NCBI GenBank assembly: GCA_963698735.1
Contig: CAVOSA010000023.1
Location: 57,403-121,402, forward strand
Length of the DNA stretch: 64,000 nt
Source: RPQJ01 sp963698735
GTDB lineage: Bacteria > Pseudomonadota > Gammaproteobacteria > Steroidobacterales > Steroidobacteraceae
Direction: 5' to 3'
Positions 9,640-18,094 of the stretch are shown piece by piece. The notes beneath the pieces were generated by a model. That model was not told the origin of the DNA. It worked only from the letters and a program-made list of their open reading frames with translations, and made no database searches. Each line of letters opens with the position of its first letter. Position 1 is the first letter of the stretch. The position numbers and the translations under genes were made by a program.

Positions 9640-10314
9640 TCAGAACTCGCCGGCCGCGAGCCGCTGCGCCAGCGCGCTGAGGAAGATCCCCGCCGGATGC
9701 CCGTCGAGGGCTCGATGGTCGAACACGAGGGTCAGCGTCATCATCGGGCGCGCCACGACCTGACCCGAAATCACGACCGCCCGCTCCGCCACCCGGCCAA
9801 CACCGAGAATGGCGATCTGCGGCGGGTTCAGCACTGGAGTGAACCAGTCGATACCGGTCGCACCGAGGGTGCTCACCGTGAACGTGCCACGCTGGTAGGC
9901 GGAGGCCGGCAGTTTGCCGGCGCGGGCACTGGCCGCCAGTTCGCCCACGCGCTGCTCCAACTCGCCGAGGTTGAACGCGTCGGCCTGCACCAGCACGGGC
10001 ACGACGACGCCGACCGGCGTATTCACGGCGACGCCGAGATTGACCTCTGCCCAGTGCTCGACCGTCTGGTCGGACACGATGCCGTTGACCGCAGGATGTT
10101 CGCGCAGCGTCAAAGCGGCCGCGCGCAGCACGGCATGCGTGATTGAAATCTTCGTGCCCGACGCGGCGCGCTCCGTCTTGACTCGCGCGAGAACGGCGGA
10201 CATGTCGACGTCGAGGCCCTGCGCGACTCGCGGTGCCTGCCACGCTGCAGTCAGCGAACGCGCAATGACGCCGCGGATTCCCTTGAGCGGAATAATGGTC
10301 GTAGCGTCACTCAT
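9640..10314 (-). CDS. 2-oxoacid dehydrogenase acyltransferase (E2) catalytic domain, no lipoyl domain
   Basis: 224 residues, only the catalytic core of an E2; normal E2 proteins are about 400-550 residues with lipoyl and subunit-binding domains. It starts IPLKGIRGVIARSLTAAWQAPRV, as E2 cores do, and ends with the active-site motif FDHRALDGHPAG (HxxxDG). The lipoyl domain is encoded separately by the preceding gene (12-base gap). It should transfer the acyl group from lipoyl to CoA. A peripheral subunit-binding domain for E3 is absent, and no E3 gene lies in the window. Confidence 0.88.
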   Translation of the reverse strand: MSDATTIIPLKGIRGVIARSLTAAWQAPRVAQGLDVDMSAVLARVKTERAASGTKISITHAVLRAAALTLREHPAVNGIVSDQTVEHWAEVNLGVAVNTPVGVVVPVLVQADAFNLGELEQRVGELAASARAGKLPASAYQRGTFTVSTLGATGIDWFTPVLNPPQIAILGVGRVAERAVVISGQVVARPMMTLTLVFDHRALDGHPAGIFLSALAQRLAAGEF

Positions 10315-10326
10315 GGCTGCACGCGG

Positions 10327-10584
10327 CTACTGGGGCCGCAGTCGCGCCAGAACTGCGCCTTTACCGAAGTTCTGCGTAGCCGAGACATCGAGCGACTCGA
10401 TCACACCGGCCGCCGGGGCAACCAGTTCGATGGCTGCCTTCACCACCATGGCCGTACCGATGATCTGCCCCTCTGCGACTTCGTCACCGACGGCCACCAA
10501 CCACTCATCCAGCAGGGCCTCGGTGCCCGCTTCGACGTCGGCCCACGCCTCATCCGGTATCTTGATTTCGATCACGTGTTGCAC
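10327..10584 (-). CDS. Stand-alone lipoyl-domain protein of the 2-oxoacid dehydrogenase complex
   Basis: 85 residues, one biotinyl/lipoyl domain. IKIPDEAWADVEAGTEALLDEWLVAVGDEVAEGQ precedes the hairpin VVKAAIELVAPAAGVIESL, where the Lys of VVK occupies the lipoylation position and PAAGVI follows as usual. It carries acyl groups between E1 and the separate catalytic E2. The canonical DK(A/V) of the hairpin is replaced by VK, so the ligase recognising it may be specialised; a candidate ligase gene lies two genes downstream. It lies 13 bases after the E1 beta gene. Confidence 0.88.
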   Translation of the reverse strand: MQHVIEIKIPDEAWADVEAGTEALLDEWLVAVGDEVAEGQIIGTAMVVKAAIELVAPAAGVIESLDVSATQNFGKGAVLARLRPQ

Positions 10585-10597
10585 TCCAGGGAAACGG

Positions 10598-11629
10598 CTA
10601 CAGGACTCGGCTGGCCACGAGGCGTTCGGCCGCCTCGATCACGTGCTCCACCTGCGGGATCACGACTTTCTCCAGCGCCGGGCTGTAGGGAATCGACACG
10701 CCCGCCACGCCGAGGCGACGGATCGGTGCCCGGAGCTTGATCTCGTCGAGCCGCTCGGCAATCAGCGCGCTGATTTCGCCCGTCATGCCGAAGTTGAGGT
10801 AGTCCTCGTCGACGACGAGCAGACGTCCGGTCTTCTGCACCGATGCCACGATGGCTTCGACGTCGAGCGGCACCAGCGTCCGCGGGTCGATCACTTCGGC
10901 GGAGATGCCTTTGGCCGCGAGCCGGTCGGCGGCGATGGCAGCCTTCTGCACGGTCTGCGAAAAGCCGACGATCGTGAGGTCGGTGCCCTCGCGCACGATG
11001 CGCGCCTTGCCGAACGGCACCGTGTACGGCTCCGCCGGGACATTGTCGTCGATGCTGACGTCGACATAGCCGAGCACGGGCAGGCCGAGCATCGCCTTGT
11101 GAAACAGGTACACGACGGGGTTGTCATCGCGGATCGCAGTGATCATCAATCCCTTTGCGTCATACGGGTTGGACGGCGCGACGACCTTCAGGCCCGGCAC
11201 GTGCGCGAACAGGCCGTGCAGGGTCTGAGAGTGCTGGGCGGCGTCGGAGAAACCGCCACCGGTGCTCGCCGTAATCACCAGCGGCAGGCGAACCGCGCCG
11301 CCCGACATGTAGGTGGCTTTGCCGATCTCGTTCATGATCTGCCCGAAGCAGACACCCATGAAGTCGACGAACATCAGCTCGGCGATCGGCCGCAGGCCCG
11401 ACGCGGCCGCACCCAGTGCCGCACCCATGATGGCGGTCTCCGAGATCGGCGTGTCGATGACCCGGTCAGGGAACTTCTTGTGCAGGCCTGCGGTGGACTG
11501 GAAGACCCCGCCCATCTTGCCCACGTCCTCGCCCATGCAGATGACGCGCGGGTCGCGCTCCATCTCCTGCTGGATGCCTTCGACCATCGCCTGGAAGAGC
11601 GGCTTGTTGCGAATCTTGACGTCCGTCAT
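10598..11629 (-). CDS. 2-oxoacid dehydrogenase E1 beta subunit, acetoin/pyruvate type
   Basis: 343 residues, full length for E1 beta (about 325-345). It begins IRNKPLFQAMVEGIQQEMERDPRVICMGEDVGKMGG (transketolase pyrimidine-binding domain, residues about 5-180) and has the C-terminal transketolase domain LTIVGFSQTVQKA and LLVVDEDYLNFG. It forms a heterotetramer with E1 alpha and decarboxylates a 2-oxoacid or acetoin using thiamine diphosphate. The start overlaps the E1 alpha stop by four bases (ATGA), indicating translational coupling. Confidence 0.93.
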   Translation of the reverse strand: MTDVKIRNKPLFQAMVEGIQQEMERDPRVICMGEDVGKMGGVFQSTAGLHKKFPDRVIDTPISETAIMGAALGAAASGLRPIAELMFVDFMGVCFGQIMNEIGKATYMSGGAVRLPLVITASTGGGFSDAAQHSQTLHGLFAHVPGLKVVAPSNPYDAKGLMITAIRDDNPVVYLFHKAMLGLPVLGYVDVSIDDNVPAEPYTVPFGKARIVREGTDLTIVGFSQTVQKAAIAADRLAAKGISAEVIDPRTLVPLDVEAIVASVQKTGRLLVVDEDYLNFGMTGEISALIAERLDEIKLRAPIRRLGVAGVSIPYSPALEKVVIPQVEHVIEAAERLVASRVL

Positions 11630-12645
11630 GACGCAGACTCCTGGAACACGTGCTGGAACGCCTCCGCTGCGGCCGGGTAGTCGCTTTGCCTCGCGAACGC
11701 GATGGCAACCTCGACGCGCGCCTTGGCCCGGCCGCGAATCTCCGTCGCCGTCGCATCGGTCACCAACCCTTCGGCCTTCAGGCGCACCTCATAAGCGGCG
11801 AGCGAATCCTTCTTGCGCAGCGACTCCACTTCGCCCTTCGGCCGGTACGTCTCCGGGTCGCCCTGGAAATGCCCGTACAGGCGATCGACCTTGACCTCGA
11901 GCAGCGTGGGCCCATCGCCGCGCCGCGCACGCGCGACCGCTTCGCCGACCGCCGCGAAGATCAGATCGGGGTCGTTCTCGGTGACGCGCACGCCAGGCAT
12001 GCCGTAGCTCGACGCGCGATCGGCGATGGACCCGACCGCCGTCGAATTCGCCTTGTTGACCGAAATGCCGTAGTTGTTGTCCTGGCAGACGAACACGCAC
12101 GGCAGCTTCCACAGCCCGGCCATGTTCAGCGATTCATGAAACGAGCCCTGGTTGGACGCGCCCTCGCCGAATTCGGCAACTGCCACCGCTCCATTGCCGA
12201 GCTTCTTGTAGGCCAGCCCTGCGCCGACCGCGTGCGGAATGCCACCGCCGACGATGCCGGTGCAGGCGAAGTTGACCGACGGATCGAACAGGTGCATGTG
12301 GCCGCCCTTGCCGCGGCCAAGCCCCGTGACCTTGCCGAAGATCTCGGCGGTCATGCGGTCGAGGTTGACGCCTTTCGCAATCGCAAAGTGATGTGCGCGG
12401 TGCGTGCCCCAGACCGAATCCTTCGCCTCGAGGTGAGCACAGGAGCCGACCGCGGCCGACTCCTGCCCGGCGGCAAGGTGCATCTCCCCGGGTATCGGCC
12501 CGGCTCCGAGGTCAAAGGCCAGTCCCTTCTGGATCTTCGGCGGCAGCTTGCCTTCGAAGTAGGCGACTGCCAGCGAATCCTCGTAGTGCCTGATCAGGCA
12601 CATCGTTTCGTACATCCAGAGTTGCTGTTGGGTGTTCGGTTTCAT
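11626..12645 (-). CDS. 2-oxoacid dehydrogenase E1 alpha subunit, acetoin-dehydrogenase-like
   Basis: 339 residues from ATG 12645 (MKPNTQQQLWMYETM), preceded by GAGGT; the longer open frame is unsupported. The thiamine diphosphate motif runs from GEGASNQGSFHESLNMAGLW to CQDNNYGIS, with the expected GxG...N spacing, near residues 165-200. The region after residue 70 (AAGQESAAVGSCAHL) is typical of AcoA/E1 alpha. The insertion-rich N-terminus (KLPPKIQKGLAFDLGAGPIPGEMH) is longer than in standard AcoA. Substrate unknown: acetoin, pyruvate or a side-chain 2-oxoacid. It heads the module E1alpha-E1beta-lipoyl-E2-ligase. Confidence 0.93.
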   Translation of the reverse strand: MKPNTQQQLWMYETMCLIRHYEDSLAVAYFEGKLPPKIQKGLAFDLGAGPIPGEMHLAAGQESAAVGSCAHLEAKDSVWGTHRAHHFAIAKGVNLDRMTAEIFGKVTGLGRGKGGHMHLFDPSVNFACTGIVGGGIPHAVGAGLAYKKLGNGAVAVAEFGEGASNQGSFHESLNMAGLWKLPCVFVCQDNNYGISVNKANSTAVGSIADRASSYGMPGVRVTENDPDLIFAAVGEAVARARRGDGPTLLEVKVDRLYGHFQGDPETYRPKGEVESLRKKDSLAAYEVRLKAEGLVTDATATEIRGRAKARVEVAIAFARQSDYPAAAEAFQHVFQESAS

Positions 12646-12653
12646 GGGTGACC

Positions 12654-13442
12654 TCAACTCTTCAAGCCTTTCGCGATCATGCTGTCCGTAACGCGGGCCA
12701 TCAGCTTCGGGAAGGTGCGCCCGAGGAATACGGTCAAGCCGGCCCGCCAACTGCCGGGGACGATCATGAACTCGTCCCGCTCCATTCCATGCAGCACCTG
12801 CGCGCAGAGATCGTCCAGCGTGACGGTGCCGGCGAACTGCTTGGTCTGCATCGTGACCGCCGGCGCCGTTCGCCGCTCTTCTTCCACCATCGGCGTTTCA
12901 ACTTCAGGCGGACAGATGACGGACACGCAGATCCCGCGCGTCTTGCACTCGATGCGCAGTGCATTGGCGAGCCCGACGACGCCGAACTTCGACGAGCTGT
13001 AGGCGGCGTAGCCATAGTTGCTGACGACGCCGGCGATCGACGCCACGAGCGCGAGGTGACCGCCGCTGCGCATGTGACGCAGCACGGCCGCCGCAAAGTT
13101 CCGGCTGCCCTTGAGATTGATGTCGACGACGAAGTCGTAGCGCTCGCTCGAGATCTCGAGGAACGGCCGCGCCACCTGCACGCCGGCCGAGTTGATGGCC
13201 ACGTCGGGTGCGCCTGTCTGCGCGACGGCATTGTCTACCGCCGCTTCGACGCCCGCGGCGTCACGGACGTCGACCTCGAAGAACAGCGCTTGCGGGCACA
13301 CCTTGCGCAGACGCGTGCGCGCCGCGTCGGAAAACTTCAGGTCGAACGCAGCGACCCGCGCCCCGCGCTTCGCCAGTGTCTCGGCCAGCGCGAGGCCAAT
13401 GCCGCTGCCGCCCCCTGTGATGAAAGCCGCCTTGCACTGCAT
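12654..13442 (-). CDS. Short-chain dehydrogenase/reductase, KDSR-like tail
   Basis: 262 residues. Classical SDR motifs are TGGGSGIGLALAE (cofactor), NSAGVQVARP, catalytic SIAG and YAAYSSSKF (YxxxK). The acidic residue in AFDLKF after strand 2 suggests NAD preference. The tail SWRAGLTVFLGRTFPKLMAR resembles 3-ketodihydrosphingosine-reductase-type SDRs that end in a membrane-apposed helix. The true substrate is a hydroxy/keto compound of unknown kind. It ends eight bases before E1 alpha on the same strand, so it probably belongs to the same transcript. Confidence 0.87.
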   Translation of the reverse strand: MQCKAAFITGGGSGIGLALAETLAKRGARVAAFDLKFSDAARTRLRKVCPQALFFEVDVRDAAGVEAAVDNAVAQTGAPDVAINSAGVQVARPFLEISSERYDFVVDINLKGSRNFAAAVLRHMRSGGHLALVASIAGVVSNYGYAAYSSSKFGVVGLANALRIECKTRGICVSVICPPEVETPMVEEERRTAPAVTMQTKQFAGTVTLDDLCAQVLHGMERDEFMIVPGSWRAGLTVFLGRTFPKLMARVTDSMIAKGLKS

Positions 13443-13591
13443 TGTCTTCTCGATCTCCCCCGTGAAGAACCGAGGTTACAATGCGCACCGAACCGGGGTT
13501 TGATAGCGGGCGACAGTCACTTGGCACTCAGCGACAGTGCCGCCCGGTCCCGCCTGGGCAGGCCCGAGCGCATGGGCCTCCCCGCGGGCGT

Positions 13592-14098
13592 TCAGCGCGT
13601 GTATTTCGGAATCTGCGCCGAGATGTAGTTCATCTTCGTCAGGCCCTGCTCCTTGATGCCCTGGTCGGCCCAGGCCTTGATCAGGCTCGCATCCATCATG
13701 TTGAGGTAGGTGCCGTCCTTCAGGAAGTTGACGTTGGCACCGAAGACGACCATGAACGTATCCGTGTCCTCGGTATTGGTGGCCGGTGTGTTGAATTCGT
13801 GGATCGAACCACCCGGCTCGAAGATGTAGCAGCCGGCCGTCTGCTTCTGGTCCGGGTATTCCGAGTAATACCAGCAGCCGGAAAGTGTGTAGAGATGCAC
13901 CGTGCCGGTGTGGAAGTGCAGCGGCAAGGTGACGCCGGGCGCGAACTTGACGCGCAGCACCCAGACGCCGTTGTACGGATCGAGGAACAGCGGATGCGCC
14001 TTGATGCCAGGGTGCAACAGGCCCTCGAGGAACTTGCTGAGGTTGGTGTCGACGGTCAGCAGCTTGTCCTGGTGAGTGAACGCTTCAGGTAGTGACAT
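13592..14098 (-). CDS. Cupin protein, 2,4'-dihydroxyacetophenone dioxygenase family
   Basis: 168 residues with one cupin barrel. LHPGIKAHPLFLDPYNGVWVLRVKFAPGVTLPLHFHTG-type sequence gives the first cupin motif with metal-binding HFH and a following HLY; SGCWYYSEYPDQ and EPGGSIHEF form the second motif. Spacing and wording match the DAD family of iron-dependent C-C cleaving dioxygenases acting on hydroxyacetophenones. It may cleave an aromatic ketone; substrate not provable. It lies between the SDR (150-base gap) and the HupE/UreJ-like gene (43-base gap), at the border of the catabolic block and the DUF3604 region. Confidence 0.8.
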   Translation of the reverse strand: MSLPEAFTHQDKLLTVDTNLSKFLEGLLHPGIKAHPLFLDPYNGVWVLRVKFAPGVTLPLHFHTGTVHLYTLSGCWYYSEYPDQKQTAGCYIFEPGGSIHEFNTPATNTEDTDTFMVVFGANVNFLKDGTYLNMMDASLIKAWADQGIKEQGLTKMNYISAQIPKYTR

Positions 14099-14140
14099 GG
14101 TCTTTTGCTCCTACGGTGAGATTGAATTGGTGTCCGGTGG

Positions 14141-15166
14141 CTAGGCCCAGAACGCGACCACGCGCTGCACGACCCAGAAGGCTGCGGTCGACCCTACGAC
14201 GTATGCCACCGGCGTGCGGATCAACGCTTCTGCCCGCCATGGCCCGCGCTCGCCTGCGACATCCTTGCCCATGAGCCGCGACGCCAGCCAGAGAACGGTC
14301 ACAACTGCCGCGATGAACATCAGTTGGCCGACCTCCACGCCGACATTGAAGAACAGCAACGCGACAGGAATGTCCGACTGCGGCAGGCCGACCTCGCGCA
14401 GGGCGCCCGCAAAACCGAAGCCGTGCAGCAGTCCGAAAATGAAGGCGACGATCCAGGGTGCGCGCGTCGTGAGTCCGGATTGACCCCGCGCCTGGTGGAG
14501 GATTTCGGCCGCCACGAACATCACACTGAGCGCAATGGCCGCCTCGACCGGCGTCTGCGGCACGTGCACGACTCCGAGCGTGGCTGCGGCCAGCGTGATG
14601 CTGTGGGCCAGCGTAAAGGCCGTGACCGTGGCTATCAGCCGGCGCCAGCTGCCGACCAGGAAGAGCAGTCCGAGCACAAAAAGCAGGTGATCGATGCCGA
14701 GCAGAATGTGCTCGATGCCGAGCAGGAGGTAGGTCCTGGCAACCTGCCAGGCGTTCGGCTCCGCCGTGACCTCGAATGAGGTGTCTTCCGGCGTAAGCCG
14801 CACAGTCTGCGAGGTCGCGTCGTCGCGAATGAACCGGGCCAGAACGTCCGTGCGCGTTGCGCTGAGTCCGTCGATGGCGACACGCTGCCCGATGAGACCA
14901 CCGGGACAGGTGGCTCGCCAGCGCTCGACGAACGCTCCGCCCGCAAACGTGCCGGACGACGGCGCGCCCTTGCACTTCGCCGGCAGCTTCACGTACATCG
15001 CCAGGCGGTACTCGCCATTGGCCGGAACCTTCCAGAGCACGTCGAACGTGTCCTGCCCGAGCGCGCGAATCTCGAGAAAGCCCGGCCGAACCTCATGCGC
15101 GTGCGACGTGGTGCACATGGCGCTGATCGCCAGCAACGCAATGGCGGCGAGGGCTCTCGTCATCAT
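14141..15166 (-). CDS. HupE/UreJ-like integral membrane protein with exported N-terminal domain
   Basis: 341 residues: signal peptide (residues 1-23, SHA/HEVRPGF), an exported beta-type domain (about 24-140) and about seven membrane segments. The signature GIEHILLGIDHLLFVLGLLF starts near residue 150, followed by FTLAHSITL and FGLLHGFGFAGAL, all typical of the HupE_UreJ_2 family. Histidine-rich membrane motifs suggest metal handling, as proposed for HupE/UreJ relatives, but this subfamily has no firm function. Its start overlaps the stop of the PpiC-like gene by four bases (ATGA). The pairing with PpiC and DUF3604 genes suggests it serves the secreted DUF3604 enzymes, perhaps by metal supply (inference). 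Confidence 0.87.
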   Translation of the reverse strand: MMTRALAAIALLAISAMCTTSHAHEVRPGFLEIRALGQDTFDVLWKVPANGEYRLAMYVKLPAKCKGAPSSGTFAGGAFVERWRATCPGGLIGQRVAIDGLSATRTDVLARFIRDDATSQTVRLTPEDTSFEVTAEPNAWQVARTYLLLGIEHILLGIDHLLFVLGLLFLVGSWRRLIATVTAFTLAHSITLAAATLGVVHVPQTPVEAAIALSVMFVAAEILHQARGQSGLTTRAPWIVAFIFGLLHGFGFAGALREVGLPQSDIPVALLFFNVGVEVGQLMFIAAVVTVLWLASRLMGKDVAGERGPWRAEALIRTPVAYVVGSTAAFWVVQRVVAFWA

Positions 15167-16071
15167 TTCTTGACGGCCGTGCTCGCCGTTTGCTGCGCCT
15201 GCTGCAGCAGTTGACCGATCTCACCCTCGTAGCGAACCTCGTACTTGGACCGCAGCGAAGAGTAGAAGGAGTCGCCCGCTTGAGCGCGCTGCTGCGCCTG
15301 CCACTCACGCACGACGACGGGGCGGATATCGGCCAGCGAGGGCAGCGTACTGGTATTGCGCGCACTGACCCGCACGAGATGCAAACCGAAGGTCGACGCG
15401 ATGGGTCCCGACCATTGACCGATCGGTGCGGTCTCCAGCTGCTTGCCGAAATCGTCGCCGAAGCTGCCGGAGATTTCCTGCGGAGACGCGTCCTCCAGGC
15501 TCGCCGGTAGCAGCGTCGGGTCACCCGCCTCGGCGGGATTCGCCGGTCCGCGACCGGCCTGCAGGTCTGCCAGTATCTGTTCAGCGTCGCGCCGTGCCGC
15601 GTCGCCGGGCTTCTCGGCACTCACGAATACCTGCTGGAACGTGACGCGTGCCGGTTCGACGAACTTCTCGGGGTGCGCGGTCAGGAACTGCTGCAGCTGC
15701 TCGTCCGTCGGCTCGGCGGTGGCCGCCGTGTCCTCCGACACGAATTCCATCTTCTGTCGCAAGCGACGCCGGATCACCGTGTCATCGCGGTCGAGGCCCA
15801 TCGCGATCGCCTCGCGGTAGAAGACCTCTTCCTTGACGTAGTCGTCCACGAGGCCACGCAATTCCTGCGGCGTCGGCGGGCGCGTCCAGGTGCGGCCGAA
15901 ATTCTCGGCCAGCGCCTCGATGCGGGACTCGCTGATGACGATCTCTCGCGGGGCAGTTTCGTCGCCGCCCCGGACCAGTTGATACAGCAGGAACAGCCCG
16001 GTCCCGATGACCAGGAAATGCAGCAGGGGCTCGCGCAGCCAGCCACCGCGCTCAGGCGCATTCGTCATCAA
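15163..16071 (-). CDS. Membrane-anchored parvulin-type peptidyl-prolyl isomerase (PpiC/SurA-like)
   Basis: 302 residues. One N-terminal membrane anchor (LLHFLVIGTGLFLLYQLV, residues about 16-33) is followed by a SurA-like helical region (LRGLVDDYVKEEVFYREAIAMGLDRDD). A PPIC-type rotamase domain follows, with ARVTFQQVFVSA and IGQWSGPIASTFGLHLVRV. It faces the periplasm and should help fold exported proteins. Position between HupE/UreJ and five DUF3604 genes suggests those are its clients. MMT offers two ATGs; the first is used. Confidence 0.9.
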   Translation of the reverse strand: MMTNAPERGGWLREPLLHFLVIGTGLFLLYQLVRGGDETAPREIVISESRIEALAENFGRTWTRPPTPQELRGLVDDYVKEEVFYREAIAMGLDRDDTVIRRRLRQKMEFVSEDTAATAEPTDEQLQQFLTAHPEKFVEPARVTFQQVFVSAEKPGDAARRDAEQILADLQAGRGPANPAEAGDPTLLPASLEDASPQEISGSFGDDFGKQLETAPIGQWSGPIASTFGLHLVRVSARNTSTLPSLADIRPVVVREWQAQQRAQAGDSFYSSLRSKYEVRYEGEIGQLLQQAQQTASTAVKK

Positions 16072-16127
16072 ACACTCCGCAACGAGTTTGAAACACCGGC
16101 GCCCTCGCGGGCGCCGGCATCAGCAGT

Positions 16128-18055
16128 TCAAGTACCGCTGGGCGAATACCAGATCGGCGAGGTCCACGCCCGCTCCTGGATCGTCGACAGGCACGTCAGG
16201 CAAGAGCTTGAGCTTGTTCCGGACGGCGTCGTAAGTCGTCCACCGCGGCGTCGGAATCTCGAGCACGCGGACGTAGTACAGGGCGTGCTTGGACGGATCG
16301 AAGTCGGGATCGGTCCACGAGCCCATCAGCTTCGGCGCTGCCGATCGTGTTGGCGTACGTCGCCTGCGTCGCGTCCACCGTGTTGCCGACCGGAGGCAAC
16401 TTGCCGTCCTTGCCCGGCTTGCGATCGCCGCTCCAGACGACGTCGATCACCTTGTCCTGCGGCTCGCCCTTGGCATCGACCATGCCCTTGATGATCTGGA
16501 TGCGATCGAGGTTCGCGCCGTTGGGATCTTTTGCCGCCCAGACCGTGAACGTCGGCGCTTTGGCTGCCTTCTCGATCGTGCCGCCCATCGGCACGCCATT
16601 GCGATAGCCCTGCTCCACGAGCTCCCGCGGATTCGTCGACGCGGCGCCGAGGTCCGCGCCACCGAAGAACCGCACCTTGATGCGCGTGCCCGACGTGACG
16701 AACGTTTCGCGCGCAGCCATGGCGTCCCAGATCGCGGCTCGCGTGTTCTTCGGCGCCCAAACGGCGGCGAGCGAGCCCGGGTTCGACTCCTTCGACTTGA
16801 TCCAGCCGTCGATCTCGCCTTCGCGCCGCGCTTCTAGCGTGCCGTCCGCCGGGCCGTGGCTGCCGATGTAGTCGTCCTCGGCGACGTCCGACGGCAGGCC
16901 GTTGTGGTTGTCGGTGCCGCCAATGAAACCGAGCTGGTAAGGGTTGACGCCGAGCTTCGCCTGGTAATCAAGGCCCTTGGTCACCGCCCAGCGGACGAAA
17001 TTCTCCTTCTTGAACGTGCGCCCGCTGAACGTCCCGACGCTGTCGGCGTTCTCGAAATTCGCGAACTCGTCGGCCGGCCAGAACGTCCGATACACCTCCG
17101 AATTGCCCTTGATCTGCATCATCTCGATCAGGCGCTCGAAGTGGCTGCGCAGGCGCGCGTAGTCGGCCGTGATCGGCTTGCCGGAATTGTCGAGCGGCTC
17201 GAACATCAGGCCCTTGCTGCCGTTCGAATTGTGCGGAATCGCGAATAGTCGCGATCCCTTCTTCTCCTGCTCGGCCATCCAGGCCCAGAGCTTTTCCTCG
17301 TCGTTGCTGTCCAGGGCCGAGAACGGCATATCCGGGACGTTCAGGTCACGGAAGATGACGTTGCGATGCATGTTCCCGGCGTTCTGGGCGGAGGTCCACT
17401 CGAAGCCGGCCAGCGTCGTGAACTTGCCGGGTTTGTAGTTGTCGATCGCGGCCTTGATCTCGACATCCTTCCAGGCGCTGCGCGTCGTCTCGGGACCGGC
17501 GTAGAACGGCGGGTGGTCCGGGTGTTCGCCGCGCATGTTGTTGATGACGTACTTCATGAACCAGGCACGCTGCTCGTCCACGGTCTTGAGCCCGCGCAGT
17601 TCCTCGAGCATCGGGTTGTCACCGCCCTTGGCGCCCGGAACCTGTGTCGAGAACATCTCGCCGATGAACTCGGCGTGGTCGGAGACGGCCACCCAGTCGA
17701 GCGGCCGGCCGATGTTGTGCTTCTGGCCGTTCACGACGACGTCGCCGCCCTGCCCGAACCTGTAGGCCTCATCCGGCGTGATCCGGGCGCCGCCGATGTA
17801 CGCATCGAGCGAGAAGGACGTGTGCACGTGCGTCTCACCGAAGTAGGCGTCCTTCAACGGGTTCTCCGCAACCGCGGCCTCCAGTTGCTCGACTGTTGGC
17901 GCCGGGCTGGAGGCCACCGCGTCAACTGCAGGTGCCGCCGTCTTTTGCTCCTCGCTCCGGCTGCAGCCCGCGATCGCTGCCAGCACGGCCAATGCGATGG
18001 GGGTCAACGCGACCCCGCGGAACACCATCGCTTTACGAGTTGCGGATGTTTTCAT
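16128..18055 (-). CDS. DUF3604 lipoprotein, paralogue 1, with two C-terminal frameshifts
   Basis: About 640 residues when two one-base insertions (near 16330 and 16186) are repaired; the repaired tail reads TDPDFDPS, EIPTPRW, then QERAWTSPIWYSP and stops at 16128. Start ATG 18055, preceded by AGGAGTGAGG. Lipobox AIAGC gives a lipoprotein signal. PHP-like metal motifs occur in order: FGETHVHT, VSDHAEF, AIPHNSNGSKG and GTDNHNG. DUF3604 is a family of exported metal-dependent hydrolase-like proteins with no generally agreed substrate. It is the last of four minus-strand copies before ppiC-hupE. Frameshifts may be errors or recent decay; five intact reading segments favour error. Confidence 0.88.
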
Positions 18056-18094
18056 TGGCCTCACTCCTGGGGGATGGCGATGCATGTCGTTTCG

